Part shown: one piece after another, positions 19,409 to 28,503 of the stretch
How the letters are laid out: each line of letters starts with the position of its first letter
Position numbering within the stretch: the stretch's first letter is position 1
NCBI RefSeq assembly: GCF_009769385.1
Contig: NZ_VKAB01000021.1
Location: 1-64,000 of the forward strand
From: Saccharothrix deserti
GTDB lineage: Bacteria > Actinomycetota > Actinomycetes > Mycobacteriales > Pseudonocardiaceae
Length of the DNA stretch: 64,000 nucleotides
Direction of reading: 5' to 3'
Translations under genes and position numbers: made by a program
The notes under the pieces: model-generated
What the model was told of the DNA's origin: nothing
Databases searched by the model: none
Seen by the model: the letters and a program-made list of their open reading frames with translations, nothing else

Positions 19409-19618
19409 TCACGCCTCGGCCACGTCCTCCTCGGTCACACTGAGTGCTTGATCGATCCGTTCCCGGGCGCCCGCGAGCTGTCGTTCGCAGGTCTTCGCCA
19501 GGGCCTCGCCGCGTTCCCACAGCGCCAGCGACTCCTCCAGCGACAGGCCGCCCGCCTCCAGCTTGCGGACCACCTCCACCAACTCGTCCCTGGCCTGCTC
19601 GTAGCCCGGCTCGCTCAC
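19409..19618 (-). CDS. xseB: Exodeoxyribonuclease VII small subunit
   Basis: 69 residues. Typical XseB helical hairpin: [40 protein letters not shown] is the family core. It binds XseA to form the enzyme that degrades single-stranded DNA from both ends in repair. Its ATG overlaps the stop codon of the preceding unknown gene by 4 bp, so it is the last member of a coupled operon with xseA. Confidence 0.92.
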   Translation of the reverse strand: MSEPGYEQARDELVEVVRKLEAGGLSLEESLALWERGEALAKTCERQLAGARERIDQALSVTEEDVAEA

Positions 19619-20025
19619 GTGGACAACTTCCCCAATCGGTTCTGGACGTGCACCACGACGGTCGCGACCGCCTGGTCGTAGCCGATGAACGCCTCGGCGA
19701 ACTCCGCGCCGTCACCCTCGCGCACCGCGTCGTCGATGCGGTGCTCGGCGGCCACGACACGCCTGCGGTGCACCGTGCCGTGCCCCAGCCACCACCGCAT
19801 CCCGGCGTAACCGGAGGTGGCCTCGGACAGGTCGTGCAGCCGGTTGATCAACGTCTGCCGGCCCGACGTGCAGCCGGCGACCAGTGACAGCCAGCAATCG
19901 GCGGCGGCCCGGTCGGCCGACTCGGCGCGGCTGCGCACCACGCGGGCGCCCTCGTCGTCCGCTTCACCCGCGGCGGCCATCGTCAAGGGCAGGAACGTGG
20001 GCTCATTGGCCGGGTTCGGCACCAC
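19615..20025 (-). CDS. Unknown protein between xseA and xseB
   Basis: 136 residues, GTG start overlapping the end of xseA by 23 bp and ending inside the xseB start codon. I do not recognise a family. The sequence is mostly helical and soluble, with a run of acidic and Arg residues ([25 protein letters not shown]) and conserved-looking Trp/Gly features ([17 protein letters not shown]). No signal peptide or membrane segment. Tight coupling on both sides means it is co-translated with both exonuclease VII subunits and may act with them; this is inference from position only. Confidence 0.7.
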   Translation of the reverse strand: MVPNPANEPTFLPLTMAAAGEADDEGARVVRSRAESADRAAADCWLSLVAGCTSGRQTLINRLHDLSEATSGYAGMRWWLGHGTVHRRRVVAAEHRIDDAVREGDGAEFAEAFIGYDQAVATVVVHVQNRLGKLST

Positions 20026-21331
20026 CGCCTCCTTCCACTGCCTGATCGACGCCTCCGGCGGCGGCCGTCTGATTGCCGGCTCCGCCGGCAGTGACGACCG
20101 CGTGCACGGCTCCGTCGGCCACGCGCACCCTCAACTGGGTGCCCGCGGGAGCTTGGGAGGTCGACCGGAGCACCCCGTCGACCCCGTCGGGGGTGACGAG
20201 TTGCACCACCGCATACCCCCGCGCCAGCGTGGCGGCCGGTCCGAGGGTCGTCAAGCGTGCGGTGGTCGCGATGAGCCCGGCGTTCTCTGAATCGAGACGG
20301 TTCCGCACCGCCCTCCGGGCCCGTTCACGCAGCCGGTCGACGTCCTCCGCACGCCGGTCCAGCGGACCGTGCGGGTCGGAAAGCGCAGGTCGTGTGCGCA
20401 GCGCCGCGAGCAGCTTGCGCTCACGGTCCACCCAGCCGTGCAACGCACGGCGGCTGCGGTCGCGCAGTTGGCGGATCCGCTCGCCTTCCTCCGCCACATC
20501 CGGAACCACCCGTTTGCCGGCATCGGTGGGCGTGGAGCAGCGCATGTCCGCCACGTGGTCCACCAGCGGGGTGTCCGGCTCGTGGCCGATCGCGGACAGC
20601 ACCGGCGTCCGGCACTGCGCCACCGCCCGGCACAACGCCTCGTCGGAGAACGGCAGCAGGTCCTCCACGCTGCCGCCGCCGCGGGCCAGCACGATGACGT
20701 CCACTTCGGCGTCGCGGTCCAGAGTCGACAGTGCGGTGAGGATCTGCGGCACCGCCAAAGCCCCTTGCACCGCAACGTTCACGACCCGGAACCGGGCGCC
20801 GGGCCAGCGGGCGTGCGCGTTGGTCAGCACGTCCCGCTCGGCGGCCGACGCGCGACCCGTGATCAGCCCGATCTTGTTCGGCAGGAACGGCGGCCTGCGC
20901 TTGCGGCGCGGGTCGAACAGGCCTTCGGCGTTGAGCAGCTTCCGGAGGCGTTCGATCCGGGCCAGCAGCTCGCCGATGCCGACCTGGCGGATCTCGTCCA
21001 CGCGCAGGCTCAGCGTGCCGCGGTTGGGGAAGAAGTTCGGCTTGCCGTGCACCACCACCCGGCTGCCCTCGGACAGCTGCAGCTCGCGGACCATGGTGAC
21101 GGGTGCGGTCAGCTGCATCGACATGTCCACCGACGGGTCACGCAGGGTGAGGAACGCCGTCGCCGTGCCCGGCCGCGCGCTCAGCTGCGTGACCTGGCCC
21201 TCCACCCACACGTCACCGAGCCGGTTGATCCAGTCGAAGATCTTGCGCGCGACGGTCCGCACCGGCCACGGGTTCTCCGGGCTGGACTTCTCCTGCTGAG
21301 AACGCTCGGGGCCGGCCTTTTCGGGGCTCAC
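20003..21331 (-). CDS. xseA: Exodeoxyribonuclease VII large subunit
   Basis: 442 residues from GTG 21331, which overlaps the stop of the upstream gene (GTGA). An N-terminal OB fold ([23 protein letters not shown], residues about 30-130) is followed by the catalytic domain ([54 protein letters not shown]), then a coiled-coil region and a C-terminal beta hairpin (LARGYAVVQ). Together with XseB it trims single-stranded DNA. Overlaps the unknown gene downstream by 23 bp, which is an unusually long overlap for this operon. Confidence 0.95.
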   Translation of the reverse strand: MSPEKAGPERSQQEKSSPENPWPVRTVARKIFDWINRLGDVWVEGQVTQLSARPGTATAFLTLRDPSVDMSMQLTAPVTMVRELQLSEGSRVVVHGKPNFFPNRGTLSLRVDEIRQVGIGELLARIERLRKLLNAEGLFDPRRKRRPPFLPNKIGLITGRASAAERDVLTNAHARWPGARFRVVNVAVQGALAVPQILTALSTLDRDAEVDVIVLARGGGSVEDLLPFSDEALCRAVAQCRTPVLSAIGHEPDTPLVDHVADMRCSTPTDAGKRVVPDVAEEGERIRQLRDRSRRALHGWVDRERKLLAALRTRPALSDPHGPLDRRAEDVDRLRERARRAVRNRLDSENAGLIATTARLTTLGPAATLARGYAVVQLVTPDGVDGVLRSTSQAPAGTQLRVRVADGAVHAVVTAGGAGNQTAAAGGVDQAVEGGGGAEPGQ

Positions 21332-21813
21332 GTGCTCTTGAGGTTCGCGATGCGGCGGGTGAGCATGCCGGTGAACTCGGGACGGGCCGCGTGCGTGCGC
21401 TCGTGCGCCAGCAGCTGCTCCAGGTCCTCCGCGGTGAGCGTGCGCAACCGGGCCCGGAGCTGCGCCAACGACAGCTCGTCGTAGTTCGGCAGCACCGCGG
21501 GCGGCTCGGCGGCCAACGCCCGCTCCTCCTCCGCCCACGGGTCCTCGGCGCGCACGGGCGCCGTGTCGGGCTCGTCCTCGTCGAACGTCGCCCACTCGGG
21601 TTCCTGCTCCACCGGGCGCAGCACGGACAGCACGTCGTCGCCCTTGATTGCGAGTTCCGTCACCCGCTGCTGGACCCGCATGGACAGCTGCAAGGCCTCA
21701 CTGACCACGGTGACCGGGAGGCCCGCGAGTTGCTGCGGAAGCTTCCGGGCCTGCTCGACGGCGGTGACCGCCAGTCCCGCGGCGAGCCGGACGGTCAGCG
21801 GCAGTGGCTTCAT
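21328..21813 (-). CDS. Lipid droplet-associated protein homologue (Rv1109c-like)
   Basis: 161 residues. The N-terminal half (residues 1-60) is an amphipathic helix-rich region ([26 protein letters not shown]) that could lie on a membrane or lipid surface. The middle is acidic, and the C-terminus holds the conserved block [21 protein letters not shown]. Homologues occupy the same place upstream of xseA and divergent from ispH in mycobacteria, where the family name refers to lipid-droplet association. First gene of the xse operon here; its stop overlaps the xseA start by 4 bp. Confidence 0.82.
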   Translation of the reverse strand: MKPLPLTVRLAAGLAVTAVEQARKLPQQLAGLPVTVVSEALQLSMRVQQRVTELAIKGDDVLSVLRPVEQEPEWATFDEDEPDTAPVRAEDPWAEEERALAAEPPAVLPNYDELSLAQLRARLRTLTAEDLEQLLAHERTHAARPEFTGMLTRRIANLKST

Positions 21814-21876
21814 GCCTACAGCCTGCCGCAGTCGGCCGTCCGATGCCTATACCCGGCACGCCGTACCCTGGTGGCC

Positions 21877-22821
21877 ATGGACAAGCGAGTGCTCCTGGCC
21901 AAGCCGCGTGGCTACTGCGCCGGCGTGGACCGTGCCGTCGTGACCGTGGAGAAGGCGCTGGAGCAGTACGGCGCCCCGGTCTACGTGCGCAAGGAGATCG
22001 TCCACAACAAGCACGTCGTGGAGACGTTGTCACGTCGCGGCGCGATCTTCGTGGACGAGACCGACGAGGTGCCCGAGGGCGCGCTGGTGGTGTTCTCGGC
22101 GCACGGCGTGTCGCCCGCGGTGCACGAGGAGGCGGCAGATCGGGGGCTGCGCACGATCGACGCCACCTGCCCGTTGGTGACCAAGGTCCACAAGGAGGCC
22201 GTGCGGTTCGCCCGCGAGGACTACGACATCCTGCTGATCGGCCACGAAGGACACGAAGAGGTCGAGGGCACGTACGGCGAGGCGCCGTCGCACATCCAGC
22301 TCGTGGACACCGCGGAGGACGTCGACAAGGTCGTCGTGCGCGATCCGTCCAAGGTGGTGTGGCTGTCCCAGACCACGCTGTCGGTGGACGAGACGATGGT
22401 GCGGGTGCGCCAGCTGCAGGATCGGTTCCCGGATCTGCAGGAGCCGCCGTCGGACGACATCTGCTACGCGACGTCCAACCGGCAGACCGCGGTGAAGACC
22501 ATGGCGCCGGAGTGCGACCTGGTGCTCGTGGTGGGGTCGAAGAACTCGTCCAACTCGGTGCGGCTGGTCGAGGTGGCGCTGCAGGCCGGCGCCCGTGCCT
22601 CCTACTTGATCGACTACGCGCGTGAGGTCGACGAGGCGTGGCTGGAGGGCGTGACGACGGTCGGTGTGACGTCGGGCGCGTCCGTGCCGGACATCCTGGT
22701 GATGGAGCTGCTCGAGTTCCTGGCCGAACGCGGCTACGGGAGCGTCGAGGAGATCACCACGGCGAACGAGAAGATCGCCTTCGCCCTGCCGCGCGAACTG
22801 CGCAAGGACATGGTCCGCTAG
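21877..22821 (+). CDS. ispH: 4-hydroxy-3-methylbut-2-enyl diphosphate reductase
   Basis: 314 residues from ATG 21877 (a GTG two codons earlier is possible). Last step of the MEP pathway: reduction of HMBPP to IPP and DMAPP by an iron-sulfur enzyme. The three cluster cysteines lie in [21 protein letters not shown] and [10 protein letters not shown]. Also visible are the substrate-binding motifs FSAHGVSP and TSGASVP. Electrons would come from ferredoxin or flavodoxin. It is divergent from the xse operon with a 63-bp gap holding both promoters and is followed by a strong terminator. Confidence 0.96.
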   Translation: MDKRVLLAKPRGYCAGVDRAVVTVEKALEQYGAPVYVRKEIVHNKHVVETLSRRGAIFVDETDEVPEGALVVFSAHGVSPAVHEEAADRGLRTIDATCPLVTKVHKEAVRFAREDYDILLIGHEGHEEVEGTYGEAPSHIQLVDTAEDVDKVVVRDPSKVVWLSQTTLSVDETMVRVRQLQDRFPDLQEPPSDDICYATSNRQTAVKTMAPECDLVLVVGSKNSSNSVRLVEVALQAGARASYLIDYAREVDEAWLEGVTTVGVTSGASVPDILVMELLEFLAERGYGSVEEITTANEKIAFALPRELRKDMVR

Positions 22822-22835
22822 AACGGTTGGTAAAC

Positions 22836-22876
22836 CGAAGCGCCCCACGCCGGTGGTCTACGGCGGGGGCGCTTCG
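22836..22876 (+). terminator. Terminator between ispH and the convergent DUF397 gene
   Basis: cgaagcgccccacgccg (22836-22852) pairs with cggcgggggcgcttcg (22861-22876), a stem of about 15 bp with one bulge and a small loop. It is symmetric enough to work for both converging genes. Confidence 0.75.
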
Positions 22877-22894
22877 CGGTTCTGTGGAATTCGA

Positions 22895-23101
22895 TCACGC
22901 CGAGCCGTCGAACCCGCCGTCCTTGGCGGCGCTGACGAACGTGGCCATCACGCCGGGTGTGAACGTCAGGATCGGGCTGTCCTCGCCCAGCTTGCTGTCC
23001 CGAACACCGACCTGAATGGAGTCGGTGCTGGTGCCAATCTCGACGCACTGGCCGCTCGTTGCCGAACGGGATGACTTTCGCCACGACCAAGTAGTGGTCA
23101 A
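22895..23101 (-). CDS. DUF397 domain protein
   Basis: 68 residues. Shows the DUF397 pattern W(R/K)KSSRS...GQCVEI near the start and VRDSKLG...L.FTPGVMATFVSAAKDGGFD. In streptomycetes DUF397 proteins are small partners encoded next to Scr1/AbaA-type helix-turn-helix regulators that affect development and antibiotic production; a toxin-antitoxin-like pairing has been proposed. The ATG overlaps the stop of the regulator gene by 4 bp, so the two are co-translated. Confidence 0.93.
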   Translation of the reverse strand: MTTTWSWRKSSRSATSGQCVEIGTSTDSIQVGVRDSKLGEDSPILTFTPGVMATFVSAAKDGGFDGSA

Positions 23102-23961
23102 CTCAACTCCTCGCGAATCTTGTGGATCACCGACGCCGAGTCGGGCTCTGGGAGCGCGAGTTCCAGCAGCCGGTCTGCAACTGCGGCGTACTCATCGATG
23201 TCCTCAGTATCGTCCCTGTATCGACCGCCGATGCGATCTTCGACGTACACGACGCCGGGATCTCGGTCGATCGGGAATTCGAGGATGGTGAACGGCCCGT
23301 GCAGAGCCGGATGCACCCCCGCGCTGTAGGGCAGCACTCTGATCGTGATGTTCGGCCGCTCGGCGGCTGTCAGCAGGTACTCCAGTTGTTGGCCGAGCAC
23401 TTCCGCGCCGCCGATCTGCCTGTGCAAGACGGCTTCGTCGATCACGGCAACCAGCTCCACCGGCGACTCATCCCGGTCGAGTGCACCCTGTCGCCGCATC
23501 CGCAGATCGATCTGACGCTGGACCTCGATGTCGGGCAGGCCCTTGTCGTGGCCGCGTAGCAGCGCCTCGGCGTACGGCTCGCACTGGAGGATGCCCATGA
23601 CCGTCATGGCGTCGTAGGACACGATGCGGCTCGCGCCCTGCTCCAGACCGAGGTAGAGGTCGAAGCCGGGCGGGAGGGTCATCGACTCGTCCCACTCGAA
23701 GACGGCGGCGGCGTTCCGGGTCTGCACGATCAGCTCGCGGAACCCGTCGACCAGCTCGTCCGCGCCGTAGAACGGCAACAGCAGCTCGACGTCGGTCAGC
23801 TTCGGCAGGTTACGGCCCGACTCGAAGTGCGCGATGCGCGCTTTCGACGTGTCCAGTCGCTTCGCGGCGTCGAGTTGGCTCTTGCTCGCAGTCTCGCGGA
23901 GGCGCCGCAGCTCGAACGCGATGTAGCGGCGCAGCACCGTGGGCGTGGTCGAGAGCGCCAC
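23098..23961 (-). CDS. Scr1-family helix-turn-helix regulator (DUF5753)
   Basis: 287 residues from GTG 23961, chosen because GGGAAG lies just upstream; a GTG five codons earlier (23976) is the longer option. N-terminal XRE-type HTH (LRRYIAFELRRLRETASKSQLDAAKRLDTSKARIAHFE) followed by the DUF5753 sensor domain (YLGLEQGASRIVSYDAMTVMGILQCEPYAEAL, VLPYSAGVHPALHGPFTILEFP). Such regulators pair with DUF397 proteins. It is divergent from an Ala-rich gene, with the repeated GTAACC element between them as a likely operator. Confidence 0.92.
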   Translation of the reverse strand: MALSTTPTVLRRYIAFELRRLRETASKSQLDAAKRLDTSKARIAHFESGRNLPKLTDVELLLPFYGADELVDGFRELIVQTRNAAAVFEWDESMTLPPGFDLYLGLEQGASRIVSYDAMTVMGILQCEPYAEALLRGHDKGLPDIEVQRQIDLRMRRQGALDRDESPVELVAVIDEAVLHRQIGGAEVLGQQLEYLLTAAERPNITIRVLPYSAGVHPALHGPFTILEFPIDRDPGVVYVEDRIGGRYRDDTEDIDEYAAVADRLLELALPEPDSASVIHKIREELS

Positions 23962-23996
23962 GAATCTTCCCTTCACCCGATCGGATCTCTATCTAA

Positions 23997-24039
23997 GTAA
24001 CCGATTACGTCGTAACCTAACCCAAGCGGAGAGGGTTAC
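23997..24039. promoter_or_regulatory. Candidate operator: three GTAACC boxes
   Basis: gtaacc at 23997-24002 and 24012-24017 are direct copies 15 bp apart, and ggttac at 24034-24039 is the inverted copy. The region is AT-richer than its surroundings and lies between the divergent Scr1-type regulator and the Ala-rich gene. The left box is part of a near-palindrome gtaaccgattac. Probably bound by the adjacent regulator. Confidence 0.5.
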
Positions 24040-24082
24040 ATCACGCTGGGTTGAACAAGATTCCCACAGAGGAGTTGGCGAC

Positions 24083-24604
24083 GTGAGTTGGGGACAGGGT
24101 GGGGTCGTGACGAGTCTCGGCCTGCGGCTGGAGGCCGGGGTTCCGGTGCGCCTGCGGGGAAGTCTGAACAAGACGGCGTTCCTGACGTTGGGGGACGCGG
24201 TCGAGATCGTCCTCGGGCGGGAGCACCTGGAGGCGTTGCGGGACCAGGCCACGACCGCGTTGGGGGACATGGCGGCGGTCGAAGCGGCCGAAGAGTTGGT
24301 GTTCGACACCTTCGACGCCGGCGTGCAGGCGCGCACGGCGGCCGAGCGGGCGTTGGCGCAGGTCGAGGCAGCAGAGCGGGCGGGGGCCGCCGAGCAGGCC
24401 GAATGGGCGCGCAGGGCGGCGCGGGTCGCGATCGAGGCGGCGGAACACGCCAAGCTGGCCGCGCGAGCCGCGTCCACGGCGATGGACTCGGCCGAAGAAG
24501 CCGCAGAGGAGGCCACGCGGGCGGCCGGTGCGGCGAAGGCTGCCGGGGAGTCCGCCGACGACAGGACGCGGCCCGTGGCTCTGTTCGAGGGGGCGGCGTC
24601 CTAG
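24083..24604 (+). CDS. Ala-rich helical protein of unknown function
   Basis: 173 residues, GTG start with GAGGAG 8 nt upstream. The first 60 residues form a compact region (LGLRLEAGVPVRLRGSLNKTAFLTLGDAVEIVLGREHLEAL). From about residue 75 the protein is almost entirely Ala/Glu-rich helix with repeated AAE/AAR steps and could form a long coiled coil. Low complexity limits family assignment, and I do not recognise it. It is divergent from the Scr1-type regulator with shared candidate operator boxes, so it is a likely target of that regulator. Confidence 0.7.
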   Translation: MSWGQGGVVTSLGLRLEAGVPVRLRGSLNKTAFLTLGDAVEIVLGREHLEALRDQATTALGDMAAVEAAEELVFDTFDAGVQARTAAERALAQVEAAERAGAAEQAEWARRAARVAIEAAEHAKLAARAASTAMDSAEEAAEEATRAAGAAKAAGESADDRTRPVALFEGAAS

Positions 24605-24809
24605 AGGGCTGAGCCGAGCAGTCCGGGTTCGAAGGGCCGGGTTCGAGCGGCCGGCGGCGAGCCGGAACGGCTTCGCGAGGGTCCTCGCCAAGGGGACCCC
24701 TGCTTTTACTTTACCGGCGGGGTACGACAATTCCATGGGTTCCGGGCACTGAGCTGCGCTGACGGTGAAAGCGGTTGGCGGGGTGGGGGAGTTCGCGTTT
24801 GCTGGAACG

Positions 24810-26693
24810 ATGAGCACCGTGCTGATCGGGGTGGAGAACGTGGCCACCCCCAAGTGGGCCCGTCGCCGCGCCGGGACGTCCGTGAGCCTGGGCAAGGCCT
24901 TGCGGAGTCTGCCGTCGGCGGTGTCGATGGTGGTCCGGCTCGCCTGGCGCACGTCGCCACGGCTCACCGTGCTGGCCGGTGTGGTGCACGTGTTGTCCGG
25001 GTGCGTGACGGCGTTCGGGCTCCTCGCCACGGCCGACGTGTTCGCGGCGCTGCTGCGGGACGGGCCGACGCCGCAGCGGATCGTCGAGGCGTTGCCCGCG
25101 TTGGCGGTGGTGGTCGCGTCGTTCGTGGTCCGGGCGTTGCTCGACACGGCGGTCGCGGCGGTGGAGAGTTCGCTCCGGCCCCGGGTCACCCGGGAGGCCA
25201 ACGACGAGGTCACCGCCGTGCTGGTGCGGGCCTCGCTGCTCGCGTTCGAGGACGCGGACTTCCGCGAACTGGCACGTCAGGGCGGTCGGCGCGGGGTCCG
25301 CTCGCTGGAGAGCAGCCTGCGGTACCTGGCGGACCTGGTGTCCGGTGGCATCTCGCTGATCGCGGCGGTGGTGACGGTCGGGCTGCTCAACCCGTGGCTG
25401 GCGCCTGCTCTGCTGCTGGCCGCGTTCGCGAACGCCTGGGCGTCGGCGCGGGCGTCCAAGCTGCGGTACGAGCACTTCCTCGACTCGGTGACCCGCAACA
25501 CCCGGAAGGGTGTGGTGGAGGAGGTCGCCACCGACCGCGACTTCGCCCTGGAACGGCACGCGCTGACGTTGCAGGAACGCCTGCTCGCCGAGCACCGGCG
25601 CATCGCGGACAGCCTGGTGGCCGACGAGATCCGGATGGCACACCGGACGAACCTGGTCCGGCTGACCGGGCGCGCGTTGGCCGGCGTCGGCACCGCGATC
25701 GCGTACGTCGTGCTGGGCCTCCTGCTGCACACCGGCGGCATGGAGTTGGCGCTGGCGGGCACGGCGGTGCTGGCCATGCGCACCGGGTTCTCGTCGCTGG
25801 CGACCACGACCCGCGCGGTCAACTCGCTCTACGAGGACTCGTTCTACATCGACTTCTACCGGAAACTGCTGGTCGAAGGCACGGAACGGGCGCAGGGCAG
25901 TTCACCGGTCAAGGCGCCGGCCGACCCGTCCCACATCACGCTGACGGATGTTTCTTTCACCTACCCGGGTGCTCCTAAGCCTGCGTTGCACGACGTGAAC
26001 CTGACCGTGGCGAGAGGCGAGGTCATCGCGCTGGTCGGGGAGAACGGGTCGGGCAAGACGACCCTCGGCAAGGTGCTGACCGGCCTGTACCCGGCGTCGT
26101 CGGGGACCGTCGCGTGGGATGCCGTGGACCTGGCGACGGCCGACCCGACCTCGGTGCACTCGTCCATCGCGGTGATCGCGCAGGACCCGGCGCAGTGGCC
26201 GATGACCGCGCGGCACAACGTGACGGTCGGCCGGCTGGAGCGCGAGGACGAGGAGGCGTGGCAGGCGGCGGTGGCGAAGTCCGGCGCGGACGAGGTGCTG
26301 GCGTCGTTGCCCGCCGGGCCGGACACCGTGCTGTCGCGGCAGTTCAACGACGGCCAGGACCTGTCCGGCGGGCAGTGGCAGCGGATGGGCATCGCGCGCG
26401 GCATGTACCGGGACGCGGCGGTGCTGGTGGCCGACGAGCCGACGGCCGCGCTGGACGCCAAGGCCGAGGCGCGGGTGTTCGAGGGCCTGCGGGAGGCGAC
26501 CGCGCGGCGCACCACGATCCTGGTGACGCACCGGCTGGCGAACATCCGCAACGCCGACCGGATCGTCGTGCTCGACCAGGGGCGGATCATCGAGCAGGGC
26601 ACGCACGAGGAGCTGATGGCGTTGCGCGGGCACTACTTCGAGCTGTTCGAGCTCCAGGCCGCCGCGTACCGGGGCGGGCTGCTCGCGTCCTGA
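24810..26693 (+). CDS. ABC transporter, fused permease and ATP-binding domains
   Basis: 627 residues from ATG 24810; a GTG at 24765 is possible and neither has a strong ribosome site. An N-terminal tail of about 35 residues precedes a six-helix type I exporter domain (to about residue 340). The ATPase domain has Walker A GENGSGKTT, signature DLSGGQWQRMGIARG and Walker B VLVADEPTAALD. The signature and domain order are those of exporters found beside ribosomal peptide clusters in actinomycetes, but I see no precursor peptide in the 205 bp upstream. It would work as a homodimer. Substrate unknown. Confidence 0.88.
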   Translation: MSTVLIGVENVATPKWARRRAGTSVSLGKALRSLPSAVSMVVRLAWRTSPRLTVLAGVVHVLSGCVTAFGLLATADVFAALLRDGPTPQRIVEALPALAVVVASFVVRALLDTAVAAVESSLRPRVTREANDEVTAVLVRASLLAFEDADFRELARQGGRRGVRSLESSLRYLADLVSGGISLIAAVVTVGLLNPWLAPALLLAAFANAWASARASKLRYEHFLDSVTRNTRKGVVEEVATDRDFALERHALTLQERLLAEHRRIADSLVADEIRMAHRTNLVRLTGRALAGVGTAIAYVVLGLLLHTGGMELALAGTAVLAMRTGFSSLATTTRAVNSLYEDSFYIDFYRKLLVEGTERAQGSSPVKAPADPSHITLTDVSFTYPGAPKPALHDVNLTVARGEVIALVGENGSGKTTLGKVLTGLYPASSGTVAWDAVDLATADPTSVHSSIAVIAQDPAQWPMTARHNVTVGRLEREDEEAWQAAVAKSGADEVLASLPAGPDTVLSRQFNDGQDLSGGQWQRMGIARGMYRDAAVLVADEPTAALDAKAEARVFEGLREATARRTTILVTHRLANIRNADRIVVLDQGRIIEQGTHEELMALRGHYFELFELQAAAYRGGLLAS

Positions 26694-26885
26694 GCGGTCC
26701 TCGTCCGAGCGCTCCACACGCCGCGAGGCACCCGCCGACCTGTGTGAAGGCCGCCTGCCTGCCGGTCCGCCCGCATGGGCGGGAGCCGCTGTCGACCACC
26801 GCTACGATCGGGCCGGGGAGACGCCGGCGCGCGATCGCGTGACGGCGTCGGGAGTGTCCGTGCGGCCGTTCGGTGTGGGGGAAGC

Positions 26886-27398
26886 GTGGACCTGGCTCGT
26901 GTGCGGAAGCGCTGCGAGGAACAGATCGGCCGGCTGCGCATCCGGGTGCCCTTGGACGTCGCGGCGTTGTGCCAGGAACTGGCGGGGCAGCGCGGACGGC
27001 CCATCCACCTGCTCGCACTGTCCTCGCGGACGTCCAGCCCGTCGGGGCTCTGGGTGGCGGCCAAGAAGGCGGACTACATCTTCTACGACGAGTCCGCCGG
27101 GGAGACACACCGCGCGCACATCATCCTCCACGAACTCGGCCACCTGGTGTTCGCGCATTCCGGGGTCCAAGAACTGGACGACCTCACCGCGCGCCTGCTG
27201 GCGCCCAACCTGGACCCCCGCGTGGTGCGGCAGTTGCTGTGCAGGGACAGCTACGACAACGTGGTCGAGCAGGAGGCCGAGCTGTTCGCCACGCTCGTCT
27301 TCATGCGGGCCGGCTTCCAGGTCGTGGGCGCCGTCGCGTCCGATGTCGTCGACGAGTCAGGCGTGTTGGCCCGTTTGAAGGCAGTGCTGAGTGCTTAG
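26886..27398 (+). CDS. ImmA/IrrE family metallopeptidase
   Basis: 170 residues from GTG 26886 with GGGGGA just upstream. The zinc motif HELGH is at residues 82-86, within THRAHIILHELGHLVFAH, and the third ligand is probably in the EQEAELFATLVFMR block. Members cut or antagonise XRE-type repressors (ImmA on ImmR, IrrE/PprI on DdrO). An XRE regulator lies 1 kb downstream on the opposite strand (28454-28888), and the next gene overlaps by 8 bp, so this is part of a small switch-like group. Confidence 0.88.
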   Translation: MDLARVRKRCEEQIGRLRIRVPLDVAALCQELAGQRGRPIHLLALSSRTSSPSGLWVAAKKADYIFYDESAGETHRAHIILHELGHLVFAHSGVQELDDLTARLLAPNLDPRVVRQLLCRDSYDNVVEQEAELFATLVFMRAGFQVVGAVASDVVDESGVLARLKAVLSA

Positions 27399-28503
27399 GG
27401 CCTTTCACATCGTCGTGGTCGTGCTGGCGTGGGCCGGCGCCGGGTACAAGGCCGCCGATCTCGTCCGACGACCGCCCGGGGACTTCGGCCGCGTGGCTGT
27501 CTGCTTGGCGCTGCTCTTCTTCGCGCTCGCTTTCACGGTCGGACTCCCACCGCTCTACCAGCGGATTCCGTGGCTTGCCGAGGGCGCGAGCACCGTTCGG
27601 CTGATCCAGCACGGCCTCGCCGTGTTGAGTCTGTTCTGGATCCAGATGTTCGTCGCGCACGTCACCCCGCGCACCGGGCACCCGGTGGGCGGGATCGTGC
27701 TGCGGACCGCGACGGTATCCGTGATCCTCGCCTCGATGGTCGTGCTGTTCGGGCTGGCCGCACCCGGCGCCGCCGCGGAGGACTTCGTCGGGACCTACGC
27801 CAAGGCGCCGTTCGTGACCGAGTACCTGCTCGCGTTCCTCGGCTACACCGCCCTCGTCCTGGCGGACATCTCCAGGCTCACGCTGCGGTATGCCGGCGGA
27901 GCCACCGAGCGTCCCATGAGGATCGGCCTTCGCCTGTGGTCGATCGCGAGCCTGGTGGGGTTCGCGTACGCCTCGCACAAGGCTTCCTACGCGGTTGCCG
28001 CACGCCTGGACCGACAACCGCCCTGGTACGAGGGACCGGTGTCCACCGTGCTGTCCGGACTCGTCCTGGTTCTGTTCGTCGTGGGCCTGACCGCGTACAC
28101 GTGGGGACCGCGGATCGCCCGCGCGGGTCGGCGGTGGCGCCAGTACCGCACTTATCGTGCTCTTCTCCCGTTGTGGCGCGCCTGCTACGACGTCATGCCG
28201 GGCATCGCGCTCGTGCCACCGGACGCCCGGCGAGTGCCGATCGACCTCCGCCTGTACCGGTGCGTCATCGAGATCCTCGACGGCCGACTGGCATTGCGGG
28301 CCTACTGGGACACCCGGATCGCCGAACAACGGGGTGAGGCGGCGGCGCTGGCCGCCGCACTGGCGGCGAAGGCGCGGAACGAGCCGACCGACCGCGCGCC
28401 GACCGGTCTGCCCGCTCTTGACGTCGCCGAGCTGACCTCGGTGGCACGCGACTTCAGGAGTCTTCCTGCGGCGGCAACCCCTCCAGTTCGCGTACGCGGT
28501 TGA
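27391..28503 (+). CDS. MAB_1171c family putative transporter
   Basis: 370 residues. GTG start overlaps the end of the ImmA/IrrE gene by 8 bp. About seven membrane helices occupy residues 1-240 (first HIVVVVLAWAGAGYKAADLV), followed by a cytoplasmic tail with the conserved LLPLWRAC...P..RVPIDLRLYRCVIEILDGR block of the family. Family members are recurrently encoded beside ImmA/IrrE peptidases and XRE regulators in streptomycetes and relatives. The function is unproven; the name transporter is an annotation convention. Its last 50 bp overlap the 3' end of the convergent XRE gene. Confidence 0.85.
   Translation: MLRAFHIVVVVLAWAGAGYKAADLVRRPPGDFGRVAVCLALLFFALAFTVGLPPLYQRIPWLAEGASTVRLIQHGLAVLSLFWIQMFVAHVTPRTGHPVGGIVLRTATVSVILASMVVLFGLAAPGAAAEDFVGTYAKAPFVTEYLLAFLGYTALVLADISRLTLRYAGGATERPMRIGLRLWSIASLVGFAYASHKASYAVAARLDRQPPWYEGPVSTVLSGLVLVLFVVGLTAYTWGPRIARAGRRWRQYRTYRALLPLWRACYDVMPGIALVPPDARRVPIDLRLYRCVIEILDGRLALRAYWDTRIAEQRGEAAALAAALAAKARNEPTDRAPTGLPALDVAELTSVARDFRSLPAAATPPVRVRG

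Noticed and set aside
24605-24809. Precursor peptide gene for the ABC exporter
   Set aside because: Only a five-codon frame (MGSGH) and fragments without ribosome sites are found.
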